This document shows positions 25,674-35,917 of a stretch of DNA of 42,478 bases, in pieces. Every line of letters begins with the position of its first letter. Positions within the stretch are counted from its first letter, which is position 1. The stretch lies in contig JAUIFX010000012.1 in NCBI GenBank assembly GCA_030429865.1, forward strand, positions 1 to 42,478, written 5' to 3'. The notes under the pieces are model-generated. The model made no database searches. It was not told where the DNA came from and was given only the letters and a program-made list of their open reading frames with translations. A program made the position numbers and the translations under genes. This DNA comes from Gammaproteobacteria bacterium. Its GTDB lineage: Bacteria > Pseudomonadota > Gammaproteobacteria > Ga0077536.

Positions 25674-26315
25674 ATGCGCCGCCGTTCCCCCATCGACCGC
25701 CTGGTCGGCCGTGCCGACGCCGTGCTGCGGGCCGCGACCCGCACCGGGCTGCGCCAGCAGCGTCCCTACCCGGCCGCGGACCTGCCCGACGAGCCCGCCC
25801 TGGACGCGCCGGCGCGGCGCCACGCCGCCGGGCTGATGCGGGTCAACCACGCTGGCGAAGTCTGTGCCCAGGCGCTGTATGTCGGGCAGGCCCTGCTCGC
25901 GCGCAACGCCCGCACGGAAGCGGCGCTGACGCAGGCGGCGCGCGAGGAAGGCGACCACCTGTTCTGGTGCGAACGGCGGCTGGCCGAGCTGGATGCGCAC
26001 CCGAGCCGGCTCAACCCGGCCTGGTTCACCGGTGCGCTCGCGATCGGTGCCGCGGCCGCGCTGCTCGGCGACCGGGTCAGCCTCGGCTTCGTCGAGGAGA
26101 CCGAGCGCCAGGTCGTGCGCCACCTGGACGGTCACATGGCTTCCCTGCCGGCCGGCGACGAGCGCAGCCGCGCGGTAGTCCGGGCGATGCGCGAGGACGA
26201 GGCGCGCCATGCCGGCGACGCCGCGGCGCGGGGCGCGGCGCGCCTGCCGCGGCTGGTACAGGGGCTGATGGCGCGCCAGGCGCGCATCATGACCACGCTC
26301 GCTTACTGGCTCTGA
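25674..26315 (+). CDS. coq7: Demethoxyubiquinone hydroxylase (COQ7 family)
   Basis: [24 protein letters not shown]...[16 protein letters not shown]...[24 protein letters not shown]; di-iron ExxH motifs. Confidence 0.93.
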   Translation: MRRRSPIDRLVGRADAVLRAATRTGLRQQRPYPAADLPDEPALDAPARRHAAGLMRVNHAGEVCAQALYVGQALLARNARTEAALTQAAREEGDHLFWCERRLAELDAHPSRLNPAWFTGALAIGAAAALLGDRVSLGFVEETERQVVRHLDGHMASLPAGDERSRAVVRAMREDEARHAGDAAARGAARLPRLVQGLMARQARIMTTLAYWL

Positions 26316-26426
26316 GCCGCGCGGCGGGCCGTCCTGCGAAGGCCGCGCTTGCCGGTTACACTGCGCGCCTCCGACTCCGTGCGCCGGACCTGCCGGTGTG
26401 CCCCGACTTACGCGCGGTAGATTCGT

Positions 26427-27800
26427 ATGTCCCGTTTCAGCTTCCGCCACTTTGCCCTCATCGCGTTGCTTGCCTGCGGTGTCGTGTCGCAGGCACCCGC
26501 GGCCCTGCCGGCCGCGGTCGACGGCGCACCGTTGCCGAGCCTCGCGCCGATGCTCGAGCGCGTCACGCCGGCGGTCGTGAACATCGCCACCGAGGGCCAT
26601 GTCGAGCTGCGTACCAACCCGCTGTTCAACGACCCCTTCTTCCGTCGCTTCTTCAACTTCCCCGAGCGCCCGCTGCGGCGCAAGACGCAGAGCCTCGGCT
26701 CGGGCGTCATCGTCGATGCCGCGCGCGGCCTGGTGCTGACCAACAACCACGTCATCGAGAACGCCGACGCCATCACCGTCAACCTGCGCGACGGCCGCGA
26801 CCTGGAGGCCGAACTCATCGGCAGCGATCCGGATACCGACGTCGCCGTGCTGCGCATTCCGGCCGAGGGCCTCAGCGCACTCGCGCTGGCCGATTCCGAC
26901 GAACTGCGCGTCGGCGATTTCGTCGTCGCCATCGGCAACCCGTTCGGTCTGGGGCAGACCGTGACCTCGGGCATCATCAGCGCGCTCGCCCGCTCGGGTC
27001 TCGGCATCACCGGCTATGAAGACCTCATCCAGACCGACGCCTCGATCAATCCCGGCAATTCGGGCGGCGCACTGGTCAACCTGCGCGGCGAGCTGGTCGG
27101 TATCAACACCGCCATTTACTCGCGCAGCGGCGGCAACATCGGTATCGGCTTCGCGATTCCGGCCAACATGGCGCGCGACATCATGGAGCAGCTGGTCAAG
27201 TTCGGCGAGGTGCGGCGCGGTTTCCTCGGCACGCAGTTCCAGGATCTCAACCCGGAACTGGCCGAGGCCTTCGGCCTGCCGGTCAGCCAGGGCGCGGTGC
27301 TGTCGAGCATCGCACCGGGCTCGCCGGCCGAGCGCGCCGGCCTGCGCGCGGGCGACGTGGTGACGCATTTCAACGGCCGCGAGGTGTCGAGTGCGGCGGA
27401 CCTGCGCAACCTCATCGGCCTTGCCCGTGTCGGCAGCAAGGTCGAGGTGAGCTACCTGCGCGAAGGACGCAGCGCGAACACCCGCGTCGAGATCGGCACC
27501 CGCGAGGAGGGCAGTCCGAGTTCGCAGTTCAAGAACCAGCGCATGGCCAATACCACCATCGGCGAGATCCCGGAGGATGCACCGGCCTACGGGCGCATCC
27601 GCGGCGTGATGGTCTACGACATCGAGCCGGGTTCGCGCGCGTGGCAGGCCGGGTTGCGCAAGGGCGACATCATCAGCTCGGTCAATCGCCAGCCGACACC
27701 GTCGGTGCCGGTCTTCCTCGAGGTCGTCAACCGTACGGCGGGGCAACTGCTGCTGAGCGTTCACCGCGGCAGCCAGGCCGCCTACATGGTCATCAAGTAG
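26427..27800 (+). CDS. degQ: Periplasmic serine endoprotease, DegQ/DegP (HtrA) family
   Basis: Signal peptide; LTNNHVIENA (His), DTDVAVLRI (Asp), SINPGNSGGALVNLRGELVGIN (Ser); two PDZ-like regions. Confidence 0.93.
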   Translation: MSRFSFRHFALIALLACGVVSQAPAALPAAVDGAPLPSLAPMLERVTPAVVNIATEGHVELRTNPLFNDPFFRRFFNFPERPLRRKTQSLGSGVIVDAARGLVLTNNHVIENADAITVNLRDGRDLEAELIGSDPDTDVAVLRIPAEGLSALALADSDELRVGDFVVAIGNPFGLGQTVTSGIISALARSGLGITGYEDLIQTDASINPGNSGGALVNLRGELVGINTAIYSRSGGNIGIGFAIPANMARDIMEQLVKFGEVRRGFLGTQFQDLNPELAEAFGLPVSQGAVLSSIAPGSPAERAGLRAGDVVTHFNGREVSSAADLRNLIGLARVGSKVEVSYLREGRSANTRVEIGTREEGSPSSQFKNQRMANTTIGEIPEDAPAYGRIRGVMVYDIEPGSRAWQAGLRKGDIISSVNRQPTPSVPVFLEVVNRTAGQLLLSVHRGSQAAYMVIK

Positions 27801-27869
27801 GACGCTTCGCGCATCGCGGCCGGTCGCGGCCGGCGCTGGCGACGATCACCCGACCGCGCGTGGCCGGCG

Positions 27870-28796
27870 TCAGTCGACGTAGCGGACCTGGGCGAGGTCG
27901 GCGTCGCGCACCGCGCCGGCGATGCAGTTGACGAGTTCCGGACGCGCGAACCCACGCCGGTAGAACAACGCTACGGTTCGCGACGGCGCCGGTTCGGTGA
28001 ACGGACGCAGGGTGACGAGGGTGCTGAGGTCCTCGTGCATCGGCATCGTCGACGGCAGCACCGTGACGCCCGCGCCTGTCGCGACCATCTGGCAGATGGT
28101 GTTCAGCGAACTGCTTTCCAGTGTTTGCTGGAGATCGGTGGCATCGCGGCGGGCCGGTTCCGCGCAGGCCGGGCAGGCTTCGATGACCTGGTCGCGGAAA
28201 CAGTTGCGCGCGCCGAGCAGGAGCATGGTCTCGCCGTCGAGATCGCGCGGCGCGATGGCCTCGTGACCGGCCAGCCGATGGTCCGCGGGCAGGGCGACCT
28301 GGAACGGCTCCTCGTAGAGCGGGCGCGAGATGAGGCGGGCATCGCGGAACGGCAAGGACATGATCGCGGCGTCGATCTCGCCCCGCCGCAGCTGTTCGGC
28401 GAGGGCGTCGGTGTAGTCCTCCTTGACGATCAGCGACAGGTCGGGCGCGCGCTGCTTCAAGGCCCTGATGAGGCGCGGCACGAGGTAGGGGCCGATGGTG
28501 AAAATGACGCCGAGCACCAGGCGCCGGCCGAGCGGATCCTGCGCCGCTTCGGCCATCTCCTTGAGCTGTTCCGCGGCATGCAGGACTTCCTCGGCCTGGG
28601 CGACCAGCGCCTCGCCGACCGGCGTAACGAGTACGTCGCTGCGGCTGCGCTCGAACAGGCGCACGCCGAGCTCTTCCTCGAGCTTGCGCACGCCGACCGA
28701 GAGCGTCGGCTGGCTGACGAAGCACGCCTCGGCGGCCTTGCCGAAATGGCGATGTCGCGCCACCGCGACGACGTAGCGCAGTTCGGTCAGGGTCAC
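27870..28796 (-). CDS. oxyR: LysR-family hydrogen-peroxide-type regulator, OxyR-like
   Basis: MTLTELRYVVAVARHRHFGKAAEACFVSQPTLSVGVRKLEEELGVRLFER HTH. CFRDQVIEAC gives two Cys 9 residues apart, matching the OxyR redox pair context. Confidence 0.85.
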   Translation of the reverse strand: MTLTELRYVVAVARHRHFGKAAEACFVSQPTLSVGVRKLEEELGVRLFERSRSDVLVTPVGEALVAQAEEVLHAAEQLKEMAEAAQDPLGRRLVLGVIFTIGPYLVPRLIRALKQRAPDLSLIVKEDYTDALAEQLRRGEIDAAIMSLPFRDARLISRPLYEEPFQVALPADHRLAGHEAIAPRDLDGETMLLLGARNCFRDQVIEACPACAEPARRDATDLQQTLESSSLNTICQMVATGAGVTVLPSTMPMHEDLSTLVTLRPFTEPAPSRTVALFYRRGFARPELVNCIAGAVRDADLAQVRYVD

Positions 28797-28876
28797 GCGG
28801 GCAGTGCTCCGGCAGGCAGGTTCATCGGCGCGTCATTGTAACCGCCGCCGGCGCGGGCCGGCGCGGTAGCGCCGGT

Positions 28877-29677
28877 TCAGGCCGAAGCGCGGACCCTGGG
28901 CAGCGGGCGCGCGGCGGCGGCGTCCTCGAGCAGGGCGTCGATCAGCGCGAGGTCGAGCCAGCGATGGCCGTGCGCGTTGCCGGCAGCCACCGTGAACGGC
29001 GCCGTGGGCTCGCCGACGCCGTCGCAGACCAGCGCCGCGCCACGGAAGTCGTGGCCGCGCGTGAAGCGGTGGGTGGTCACGATGGTGGTCACCCCGGCCG
29101 CGGTCGCGGCGAGCATGCCGTTGCGCGTGTCTTCGAGCGCGACGATGTTCTCGAGCTCGATGTCGAGCCGCGCGAGAACCGCGTCGTAGACCGCCGGCGA
29201 GGGCTTCTTGTCGGCGATCGAGTCGCAGGTCTCGATGGCGCTGAACCAGTCGCGCCAGCCCGGCGGCAGGTTGTTGTCGAGCAGCGTTTCGGCGTTGGTC
29301 AGCGCCGAACTCGTGGCGATGGCGAGCGTCAGGCCGGCATCGCGCGCTTCGTCGATGAGGCGGCGGATCCCCGGGCGCAGCGGCACCTCGCCCTCGGTCA
29401 GCATGGCGGCGTACTTGCGCGTCTTCGCGCGGTGCACGGTGCGCACGAAGTCGTCGAACTCGGCGTCGCTCGGGAAGCGGCGGCGCAGTTCGCGGCCGTA
29501 GGCGGTGATGCGTTCGCGCCCCCCGGAGATGGCGAGCAGCTCCTCGTAGAGCTCGGGCGTCCAGTCCCAGTCGAGACCGAACTCGGCGAACACGTAGTTG
29601 AAGGCGAGTCGGTGGACTTCCTCGGTGTCGGCCAGCGTGCCGTCGACGTCGAAAATGATCGCTTGGAGCCTGTTCAC
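28877..29677 (-). CDS. HAD-superfamily hydrolase, CbbY/beta-phosphoglucomutase-like
   Basis: MNRLQAIIFDVDGTLADTEEVHRLAFNYVFAEFGLDWDW...ATSSALTNAETLL...KKPSPAVYDAVLARL...VALEDTRNGMLAATAAG. GTG start at 29677. Confidence 0.9.
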   Translation of the reverse strand: MNRLQAIIFDVDGTLADTEEVHRLAFNYVFAEFGLDWDWTPELYEELLAISGGRERITAYGRELRRRFPSDAEFDDFVRTVHRAKTRKYAAMLTEGEVPLRPGIRRLIDEARDAGLTLAIATSSALTNAETLLDNNLPPGWRDWFSAIETCDSIADKKPSPAVYDAVLARLDIELENIVALEDTRNGMLAATAAGVTTIVTTHRFTRGHDFRGAALVCDGVGEPTAPFTVAAGNAHGHRWLDLALIDALLEDAAAARPLPRVRASA

Positions 29678-29810
29678 GGTGCCTGTATCAGGTGAATTGA
29701 TGCGTGGGCGCAACAATATTTGACATTTTGTTGCAATGTTAAAACAGAATAATCAATTAAGCGATTGATTTCTGCCTTCCATATCACAATTGCAACAGCT
29801 GCGAAGCCGA

Positions 29811-31202
29811 TTATTCATTATGTCGGATGCCTGCCGCCGAAACTTCAGTCGCTTCGAGTTCGACGCGTTCGATGCGGTCGAATCGTTCAGATATCTTGCG
29901 CGCCGAAATGTTCACTTCGTCGACGTCCCGATTGGCCTGCTGGATGTGCGTGGCGAGCTTGTCCATGCGGCTGCGGAAGCGCTGGAAGTCGCGCGCGAGG
30001 TGGCCGAGATGCTGCTGGATGATGTCGACCTGCTCGCGCGTGGCGGCGTCTTTGAGCACCGACGAGGCCGTATTGAGGATGGCCCACAGCGTGGTCGGCG
30101 AGGCGAGCCACACGCGCGCACCGTGGGCGTGATCGACGAGGTCGGGATGGTGCGCCTGGATCTCGGCGAACACCGCCTCGGCCGGAATGAACATGATCGC
30201 GCCGTCGCTGGTCACCTCGCGGACGATGTAGCGCTCGGCGATGTCCTTGATGTGCTTCTTGATGTCCTGCTTGAAGCGCGCCTCGGCCGCCTTGCGCTCG
30301 GGCTCGCTGCGCGCGAGATCGGTCATCACGCGAAACGCTTCGAGCGGGAACTTGGCATCGATGCAGATGGTGCCGGTCGGCGCCGGCAGGAACAGCGCGC
30401 AGTCGGCGATACGCCCGTTGGGCAGCGTGTGCTGGAGCGCGTAGCTGGCTGGCGGCATCACGTTACCGACCAGGGCGGAGAGCTGCACCTCGCCGAAAGC
30501 GCCGCGTGAACGCTTGTCGGCGAGCAGCTGCTGCAGGCCGACGACTTCGCTGGACAAGGCGGTGATCTTCTTCTGCGCCTCGTCGATGAGGGCGAGGCGC
30601 TTGATCACATCGGTGAACGTCGCGGTGGTCTTCTCGAAGCCGTCGGTGAGGCGCTTGTCGACCTGCCCGCCGATCTCGCGCAGGCGTTCGTCGGTGACGC
30701 GGGTCAGCGCTGCGACCCGCTCGCCGAGGTCGGTCGAGTTGCGCAACAGCGACTCGCCGAGCTGCTTGTGCAGGCTGTCGAAGCCCGTCTGCATGCTCTC
30801 CTGCAGGGTTTTCAGCGCGCGCGCGTTCTGCTCCTCCACGCGCGTGCGGTGCTCGGCCATCACCGCCGCCAGCTGCTCGCGAAGCTCGGCCAGGGTCTGC
30901 ACCTGGCGCGTGCGGCTGTCGGCGAGGTTGTCGCCGACGGTCTGCGTGAACCGTTCGAGCCGCTGGCCGACCTGGTCGCGCAGGTGCTGTGCATCCTGCG
31001 CGAACAGGCCCTGGAGTTGGTTGAGTCGTTGATCGATGATCGTGAGCGTGGCCTGGTGTGCCGCGCCCTGGCGGGCGAGCGCTTCGAGGCGCGCGCCGTG
31101 TTCGGCGGCACGTGCGCCGCGGCGCCAGGCCGCGAGGCCGAACAGGACCGTGGCAACAGCGAGGAGGACAATGGCGACGAGCAGCGTTTGGGTCTCGGGC
31201 AC
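29811..31202 (-). CDS. rmuC: DNA recombination protein RmuC
   Basis: N-terminal TM helix, long coiled coil, then LLADKRSRGAFGEVQLSALVGNVMPPASYALQHTLPNGRIADCALFLP...ICIDAKFPLEAF...YIVREVTSDGAIMFIPAEAVFAEI. Confidence 0.93.
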   Translation of the reverse strand: MPETQTLLVAIVLLAVATVLFGLAAWRRGARAAEHGARLEALARQGAAHQATLTIIDQRLNQLQGLFAQDAQHLRDQVGQRLERFTQTVGDNLADSRTRQVQTLAELREQLAAVMAEHRTRVEEQNARALKTLQESMQTGFDSLHKQLGESLLRNSTDLGERVAALTRVTDERLREIGGQVDKRLTDGFEKTTATFTDVIKRLALIDEAQKKITALSSEVVGLQQLLADKRSRGAFGEVQLSALVGNVMPPASYALQHTLPNGRIADCALFLPAPTGTICIDAKFPLEAFRVMTDLARSEPERKAAEARFKQDIKKHIKDIAERYIVREVTSDGAIMFIPAEAVFAEIQAHHPDLVDHAHGARVWLASPTTLWAILNTASSVLKDAATREQVDIIQQHLGHLARDFQRFRSRMDKLATHIQQANRDVDEVNISARKISERFDRIERVELEATEVSAAGIRHNE

Positions 31203-31417
31203 GGTGGTGCGGGCGCTCCATCAGGGTGTCCCGGCTGCGGTCCGGCGGGGCACGTGGCGGACGCCGGCGGCTCCGGGAACACGCCGCTGCGGAGAGCGGG
31301 GATGCCCGGCGAAAAGGCGCGCCGCGCCCGGGAATCGCAGTGTATACCGGATGCATGGCCATCGCAGGAGGCCGCACGGCCAGGCCGGCGTGCGCCGCGC
31401 ACGGCGGGCCCGCGCGC

Positions 31418-32488
31418 ATGTCTGAGCGCGAGCCGCGCAAGGGACGTGGCGCGACCTACCGGCCGGATGCGCGTTACCTCGACACCACGCGCGAGGGCTT
31501 CGACGACGGTTGGGGCGCGGGGGATGCCGAGGCGCCGCCGCTGCGGACCACGGTCACACCCGAGCGCGTGGCGAGCATCATCAATCGCAACGACTCGCCG
31601 GACATCCCGTTCAACCTCTCGATCAACCCCTACCGCGGCTGCGAGCACGGCTGCGTCTACTGCTATGCGCGGCCGGCACATGCTTATGTCGATCTCTCGC
31701 CGGGCCTGGATTTCGAGAGCCGCCTGTTCAGCAAGCCGGATGCCGCCGCGGTGCTCGAACGCGAACTCGCGCGGCGCGGCTATCGCTGCGAGCCGATCGC
31801 GCTTGGCGCCAACACCGATGCCTACCAGCCGGTCGAGCGCCGTCTCGGCATCACCCGCGCGATCATCGAGGTCCTTGCCGCGTGCGATCACCCGCTCACG
31901 ATCGTCTCGAAATCGGCGCTGGTCGAGCGCGATCTCGACCTCCTCGCACCGATGGCGGAGAAGGGCCTGGTCCAGGTCTTCATCTCCGTGACGACGCTGG
32001 ACCGCGAACTCGCACGCCGCATGGAGCCGCGCGCGGCAGCACCGCAGCGGCGTCTCGAGACGCTGCGGCGCCTCGCCGCGGCCGGCGTGCCGGCGGGCGT
32101 GATGTTCGCGCCGGTGGTGCCGGCGCTGAACGACCACGAGCTCGAACGCGTGCTCGAGCATGCCGCGCAGGTCGGCGCGCGCCACGCCGGTTACGTGGTG
32201 CTGCGGCTCCCGCGCGAAGTCAACCCGCTGTTCAAGGACTGGCTCGCGGCGCATTACCCGCTCAAGTACGAGCGCGTCATGTCGCGCATCCGCGAGCTGC
32301 GCGGCGGCGCCGAGAGCGACGCGCGCTTCGGCCGGCGGCTGACCGGGCAGGGCGTGTGGGCGGGGCTCGTGCGCCAGCGATTCGAACGCGCCTGCCGCGC
32401 CTACGCGCTCGACCGCTCGCGCCACCGGCTGGTCACCGACCTGTTCCGCCCGCCACGGGCCGACGAGCGCCAGCTCGAGTTGTTCTGA
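31418..32488 (+). CDS. PA0069-type radical SAM protein (SplB-like)
   Basis: MSEREPRKGRGATYRPDARYLDTTREGFDDGW...NLSINPYRGCEHGCVYCYARPAHAYVDLSPGLDFE; radical SAM CxxxCxxC; IALGANTDAYQPVER. Confidence 0.9.
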   Translation: MSEREPRKGRGATYRPDARYLDTTREGFDDGWGAGDAEAPPLRTTVTPERVASIINRNDSPDIPFNLSINPYRGCEHGCVYCYARPAHAYVDLSPGLDFESRLFSKPDAAAVLERELARRGYRCEPIALGANTDAYQPVERRLGITRAIIEVLAACDHPLTIVSKSALVERDLDLLAPMAEKGLVQVFISVTTLDRELARRMEPRAAAPQRRLETLRRLAAAGVPAGVMFAPVVPALNDHELERVLEHAAQVGARHAGYVVLRLPREVNPLFKDWLAAHYPLKYERVMSRIRELRGGAESDARFGRRLTGQGVWAGLVRQRFERACRAYALDRSRHRLVTDLFRPPRADERQLELF

Positions 32489-32524
32489 GCGCGAACGCGG
32501 GCGCGCCGGGGATTGCCGCCGCGT

Positions 32525-33208
32525 TCAGCGCCGCAGGACGCGGATCCAGCGCGCGAAATTGAGCAGGCTGGCGAGCGCGCCGGCGACGTAGGTCAGTGCG
32601 CAGGCGGCGAGGATACGTCGCGCCGCAGGCAGGTCGTCGGGGTCCAGGTAGCCGAGCTCGAGAATCGGCAGCGCGCGGCGGAAGCTCGCATCGAACTCGA
32701 CCGGCAGCGTCACGAGGTGGACCAGTACCGGCACCAGCATGCTGCCGACGCCGAGCAGCAGAAGGCCGGCACCGGCGGCCGGCAGGCGCGTGACGACAGC
32801 CAGGAACGGCATGGCGATGAGCGCGATGGCGGCGAATTTCTCGGCGATCATGGCGGCGCGCGCGAGCCGCTGGCGTGCATACAGCGGGCGGTAGCCGATG
32901 TGGTGCTGGATGGCGTGGCCGACTTCGTGGGCGGCCACCACCACCGCGGCCAGCGAGCGCTTGTCGTGATGCGCCGCCGACAGCGCGACCACTCTGTGCG
33001 TGGGGTCGAAATGATCGCCCACGCCGTCACCTGCAGGCGCCACGCGGTAGTCGTCCATGTGGGCCCGGGCCAGCAGGTGACGCGCGAAGTCGGCGCCGCT
33101 GCCGGGCAGGTCGGGACGTTCGCGGCCATGACGCGCGAGCGCCTGGCGGGCCCACAGCTGCGGGCCGAGGATCACGGCGAGCGCGATCACGACGAGGACG
33201 AAAATCAC
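32525..33208 (-). CDS. Membrane zinc metallopeptidase (YugP-like)
   Basis: GTG start at 33208 (VIFVLVVIALAVILGPQLW), VVAAHEVGHAIQHHIGY (HEXXH), several TM helices, LPVEFDASFRRAL. Confidence 0.88.
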   Translation of the reverse strand: MIFVLVVIALAVILGPQLWARQALARHGRERPDLPGSGADFARHLLARAHMDDYRVAPAGDGVGDHFDPTHRVVALSAAHHDKRSLAAVVVAAHEVGHAIQHHIGYRPLYARQRLARAAMIAEKFAAIALIAMPFLAVVTRLPAAGAGLLLLGVGSMLVPVLVHLVTLPVEFDASFRRALPILELGYLDPDDLPAARRILAACALTYVAGALASLLNFARWIRVLRR

Positions 33209-35343
33209 CCGGCGGGCCCCGCAGGCTCGCTGCCACCGAGGCGTTTGATGGCCACGATGGTGACGTCGTCGTGCTGCGCGCGCGCGCCGCGGAACGCCAC
33301 GAGCGCTTCCTCCAGCGCCGCGCACAGTGCGCGGGCGCCGTAGTGGGCGCGTGCCGCGACGAACTCGCGCAACCGCGCCTTGCCGAAACGTTCGCCGCTC
33401 TCGCCGACCGCCTCCCACACGCCGTCGGTACCGAGCAGCACCAGGTCGCCGGGTGCGAGCGCGACGCCCGCGGCGCCCGCGTATTGCCAGTCCGGGTCGA
33501 TGCCGAGCGGGATGTCGCCGCCGCTCAGTTCTTCCACGCGGCCGTCGGCGGCACGGAAGACCAGTGCCGCGTCGTGACCCGCGCTGGCCCACTCGAGCGC
33601 GCCGCTCGCGCTGTCGATGGCGAGCAGGAACAGCGTCACGAACTGGCCGCGGCGGATGTCGTCGGCGAGCTCGCGGTTGACGTAACCGAGCAACTCGCCC
33701 GGCGCGAAACCGCGTCCCCTGCCGCCGTGCAGCAGGGCGCGCGTCGTCGCCATCAACAGGGCGGGCGCGATACCGTGACCAGCGACGTCGGCGACGACGA
33801 CCGCCGTGGTCGGGCAACGGTCGCCGTCGAGTTCGAAGTAGTCGAAGTAATCGCCGCCGGTCTGCTCGGAATAGCGCGTGATGCCGTCGATGTCGAAGCC
33901 GGGCAGGGTCGGCGGCGCCGGGGGCAGCAGGTGTTGCTGGACTTCGCGAGCGAGTGCCAGCGACTCTTCGACCCGCGCGTGCGCCTTGAGGCGCGGCGCC
34001 ATGGTGTTGAACGCATGACCGAGCGCAGCGAGTTCGTCGCGCGTGGTGATCGCGACGCGCGCGCCGAGGTCGCCCGCAGCGAGGCGTTCGACCGCCGCAT
34101 CCAGCTCCTCTATGGGGCGGGTCAGGTGGCGTGCCGCGTAGAGCGCGATGACGATCACCGCGATGGTGACGATGACGACGATGGCGATGAGCGTACGCAC
34201 GTGCTGGCGGGTGGTCTGCGCGGCGTAGCGCTCGGCTTCGCGCGCCGCTTGCGTCGCGCTCGCGACCGGCACGCTCATCACCACCGCCGTCGGCGTGGCG
34301 CCGTAGCGACGGAACAGCACGAAGCTCTCCTGGCCGTCGCGGCTGACCTCGAACTGGCCTTCGTCTCGTTCGAGCAGCGCGCTGCGCAACGCCGCCGTCG
34401 CGGTGCGGTCGCCGAGATCGAAAGTCTGCAGTTCGGGCAGGGTCTGCCAGTCGCTGTCCAGCGTGCCGCCGTGCTGACGCGCCAGTACGACCACGCGGGG
34501 CGCCGCGACCAGCGGCGGTTCGAGCGCCGCGACGTGCATGAGTTCGCTGCCGGCGCGCAGGTGCGGCGGCAGTTCGAGCAACTCGAAGGTCGAGCTCAGG
34601 TCGATGTCTATGCCCGTGACGCCGGCGAAGTTGCCATCGGCGTCATGGAGCGGCATGGTCACGTTGATCAGCAGCGCTCCGGTGCTGGCGTCGTAATGCG
34701 GGCGATACCACACCGGCCCGGCGGAACGCTCGCGGTGCGCGCCGTACCATGGCCGTTCGCGCGGATCGAACGCGTCCGGCGTGCCGCCGTGTCCCGGGTA
34801 GGTCAGGCTGAGCCCGCTGTCGAGCGCCACGTAGTGCCAGCGCAGCAGCGGATCGGCCGGATCGCGCGCATCGCGCAGGAAGCCCGCCATCGTGGCGAGC
34901 GCGTCGGCCTGCGGTCTCACCGCAGCCCGGTCCGTACCCGGGGCAAGATGGAAGGAGGGATGCTGCCACGACACCGGCAGCCGGGTACGAGGCAGGTCGC
35001 GGGTAAGCTGCAGCACGCCGTCGCCGTCATCGAACGCATCGTCGAAATGCACCGCGCCGGGCGTGTCGGTGTGCCGGCGCTCGAATAGCGCGCGCTCCGC
35101 CTCCCGTGCCTGCAAGCGCAGCAGGCGTTCGACGCGCCGGCTTTCGCGGTCGAGGGTATCGGCGTACTCCGCCGTGATGCGGCGCATGGTGGTCAGCGCC
35201 TGGGCCGCCATGGCGCCGGCATTGCGTCGCGTGAGGTCGCTGCCGAGGCTCTCGAGCAGGCGCGCATCGAACGCGATCGTGATCGCGGCCGGTACCAGCG
35301 CGATGGCGCTGAGCAGCGCAACGACCTTGCCGCGTATGGTCAC
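33205..35343 (-). CDS. Membrane sensor PP2C/SpoIIE-type serine phosphatase (Cache-like, HAMP, phosphatase)
   Basis: GTG start at 35343 (VTIRGKVVALLSAIALVPAAITIAF); extracytoplasmic region; TM; HAMP RHLTRPIEELDAAVERLAAGDLGARV; AREVQQHLLPPAPPTLPGFDI, GGDYFDYFEL, VVVADVAGHGIAPALLMA, LGTDGVWEA, HDDVTIVAIK. Confidence 0.9.
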   Translation of the reverse strand: MTIRGKVVALLSAIALVPAAITIAFDARLLESLGSDLTRRNAGAMAAQALTTMRRITAEYADTLDRESRRVERLLRLQAREAERALFERRHTDTPGAVHFDDAFDDGDGVLQLTRDLPRTRLPVSWQHPSFHLAPGTDRAAVRPQADALATMAGFLRDARDPADPLLRWHYVALDSGLSLTYPGHGGTPDAFDPRERPWYGAHRERSAGPVWYRPHYDASTGALLINVTMPLHDADGNFAGVTGIDIDLSSTFELLELPPHLRAGSELMHVAALEPPLVAAPRVVVLARQHGGTLDSDWQTLPELQTFDLGDRTATAALRSALLERDEGQFEVSRDGQESFVLFRRYGATPTAVVMSVPVASATQAAREAERYAAQTTRQHVRTLIAIVVIVTIAVIVIALYAARHLTRPIEELDAAVERLAAGDLGARVAITTRDELAALGHAFNTMAPRLKAHARVEESLALAREVQQHLLPPAPPTLPGFDIDGITRYSEQTGGDYFDYFELDGDRCPTTAVVVADVAGHGIAPALLMATTRALLHGGRGRGFAPGELLGYVNRELADDIRRGQFVTLFLLAIDSASGALEWASAGHDAALVFRAADGRVEELSGGDIPLGIDPDWQYAGAAGVALAPGDLVLLGTDGVWEAVGESGERFGKARLREFVAARAHYGARALCAALEEALVAFRGARAQHDDVTIVAIKRLGGSEPAGPAG

Positions 35344-35917
35344 CGGCGCTGTGCCGCGGGTGCGCCGCGCCCTGGCACGCGGCGCGCCGCGTCGCCGTCC
35401 GCGCGGGAAGCGCCAGGTGCCACGGCCCGGCACGACGACGAGGTTGCGGCGGGCATCGGCGGGGACGTGAATGGAACTGCTGGCACTGTACTCACGATGA
35501 TCGGGGTTGCCCCGGCCGGCCAGGGTGACTCCGCGAAGCGAACCCGGCGGCCCGACCCGCGCCTGCCTGCCGGCGCGCGCAAGGCCAGGCACGGCCCACC
35601 GGGCCCCCGGCCGATTGCCGACGACGCGCGGGCGCCGCGCCCGGCGCTTCGGCCCGGCAGCGGCCGCCGCGGTCGTCGACCCGTGCATGGCGCAGCGTGC
35701 CGGCAGCGCGCTCCGCGTTGCGCAAGCGCATGGCGGGAGATCCAGTTTATACGCGAACGCGGCGACTCGCAGCGCCTTGCCCGCGGCGTCGCCCGGCGCG
35801 CGGGGACACCGCCGTGCGACGCCCTCAGTCCGCGGCCGCGGGGTGGTCGCGCAGTGCCCCGAACATATAATGCGTCGCCCGGACTCGTGCCGGCCCAACG
35901 AGCAGGACAGAGCGAAG

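Noticed and set aside
29811-33208. Anti-phage defence island hypothesis (RmuC, radical SAM, peptidase)
   Set aside because: Each gene reads as a widespread housekeeping family; no defence-specific nuclease, NTPase or toxin module was seen.
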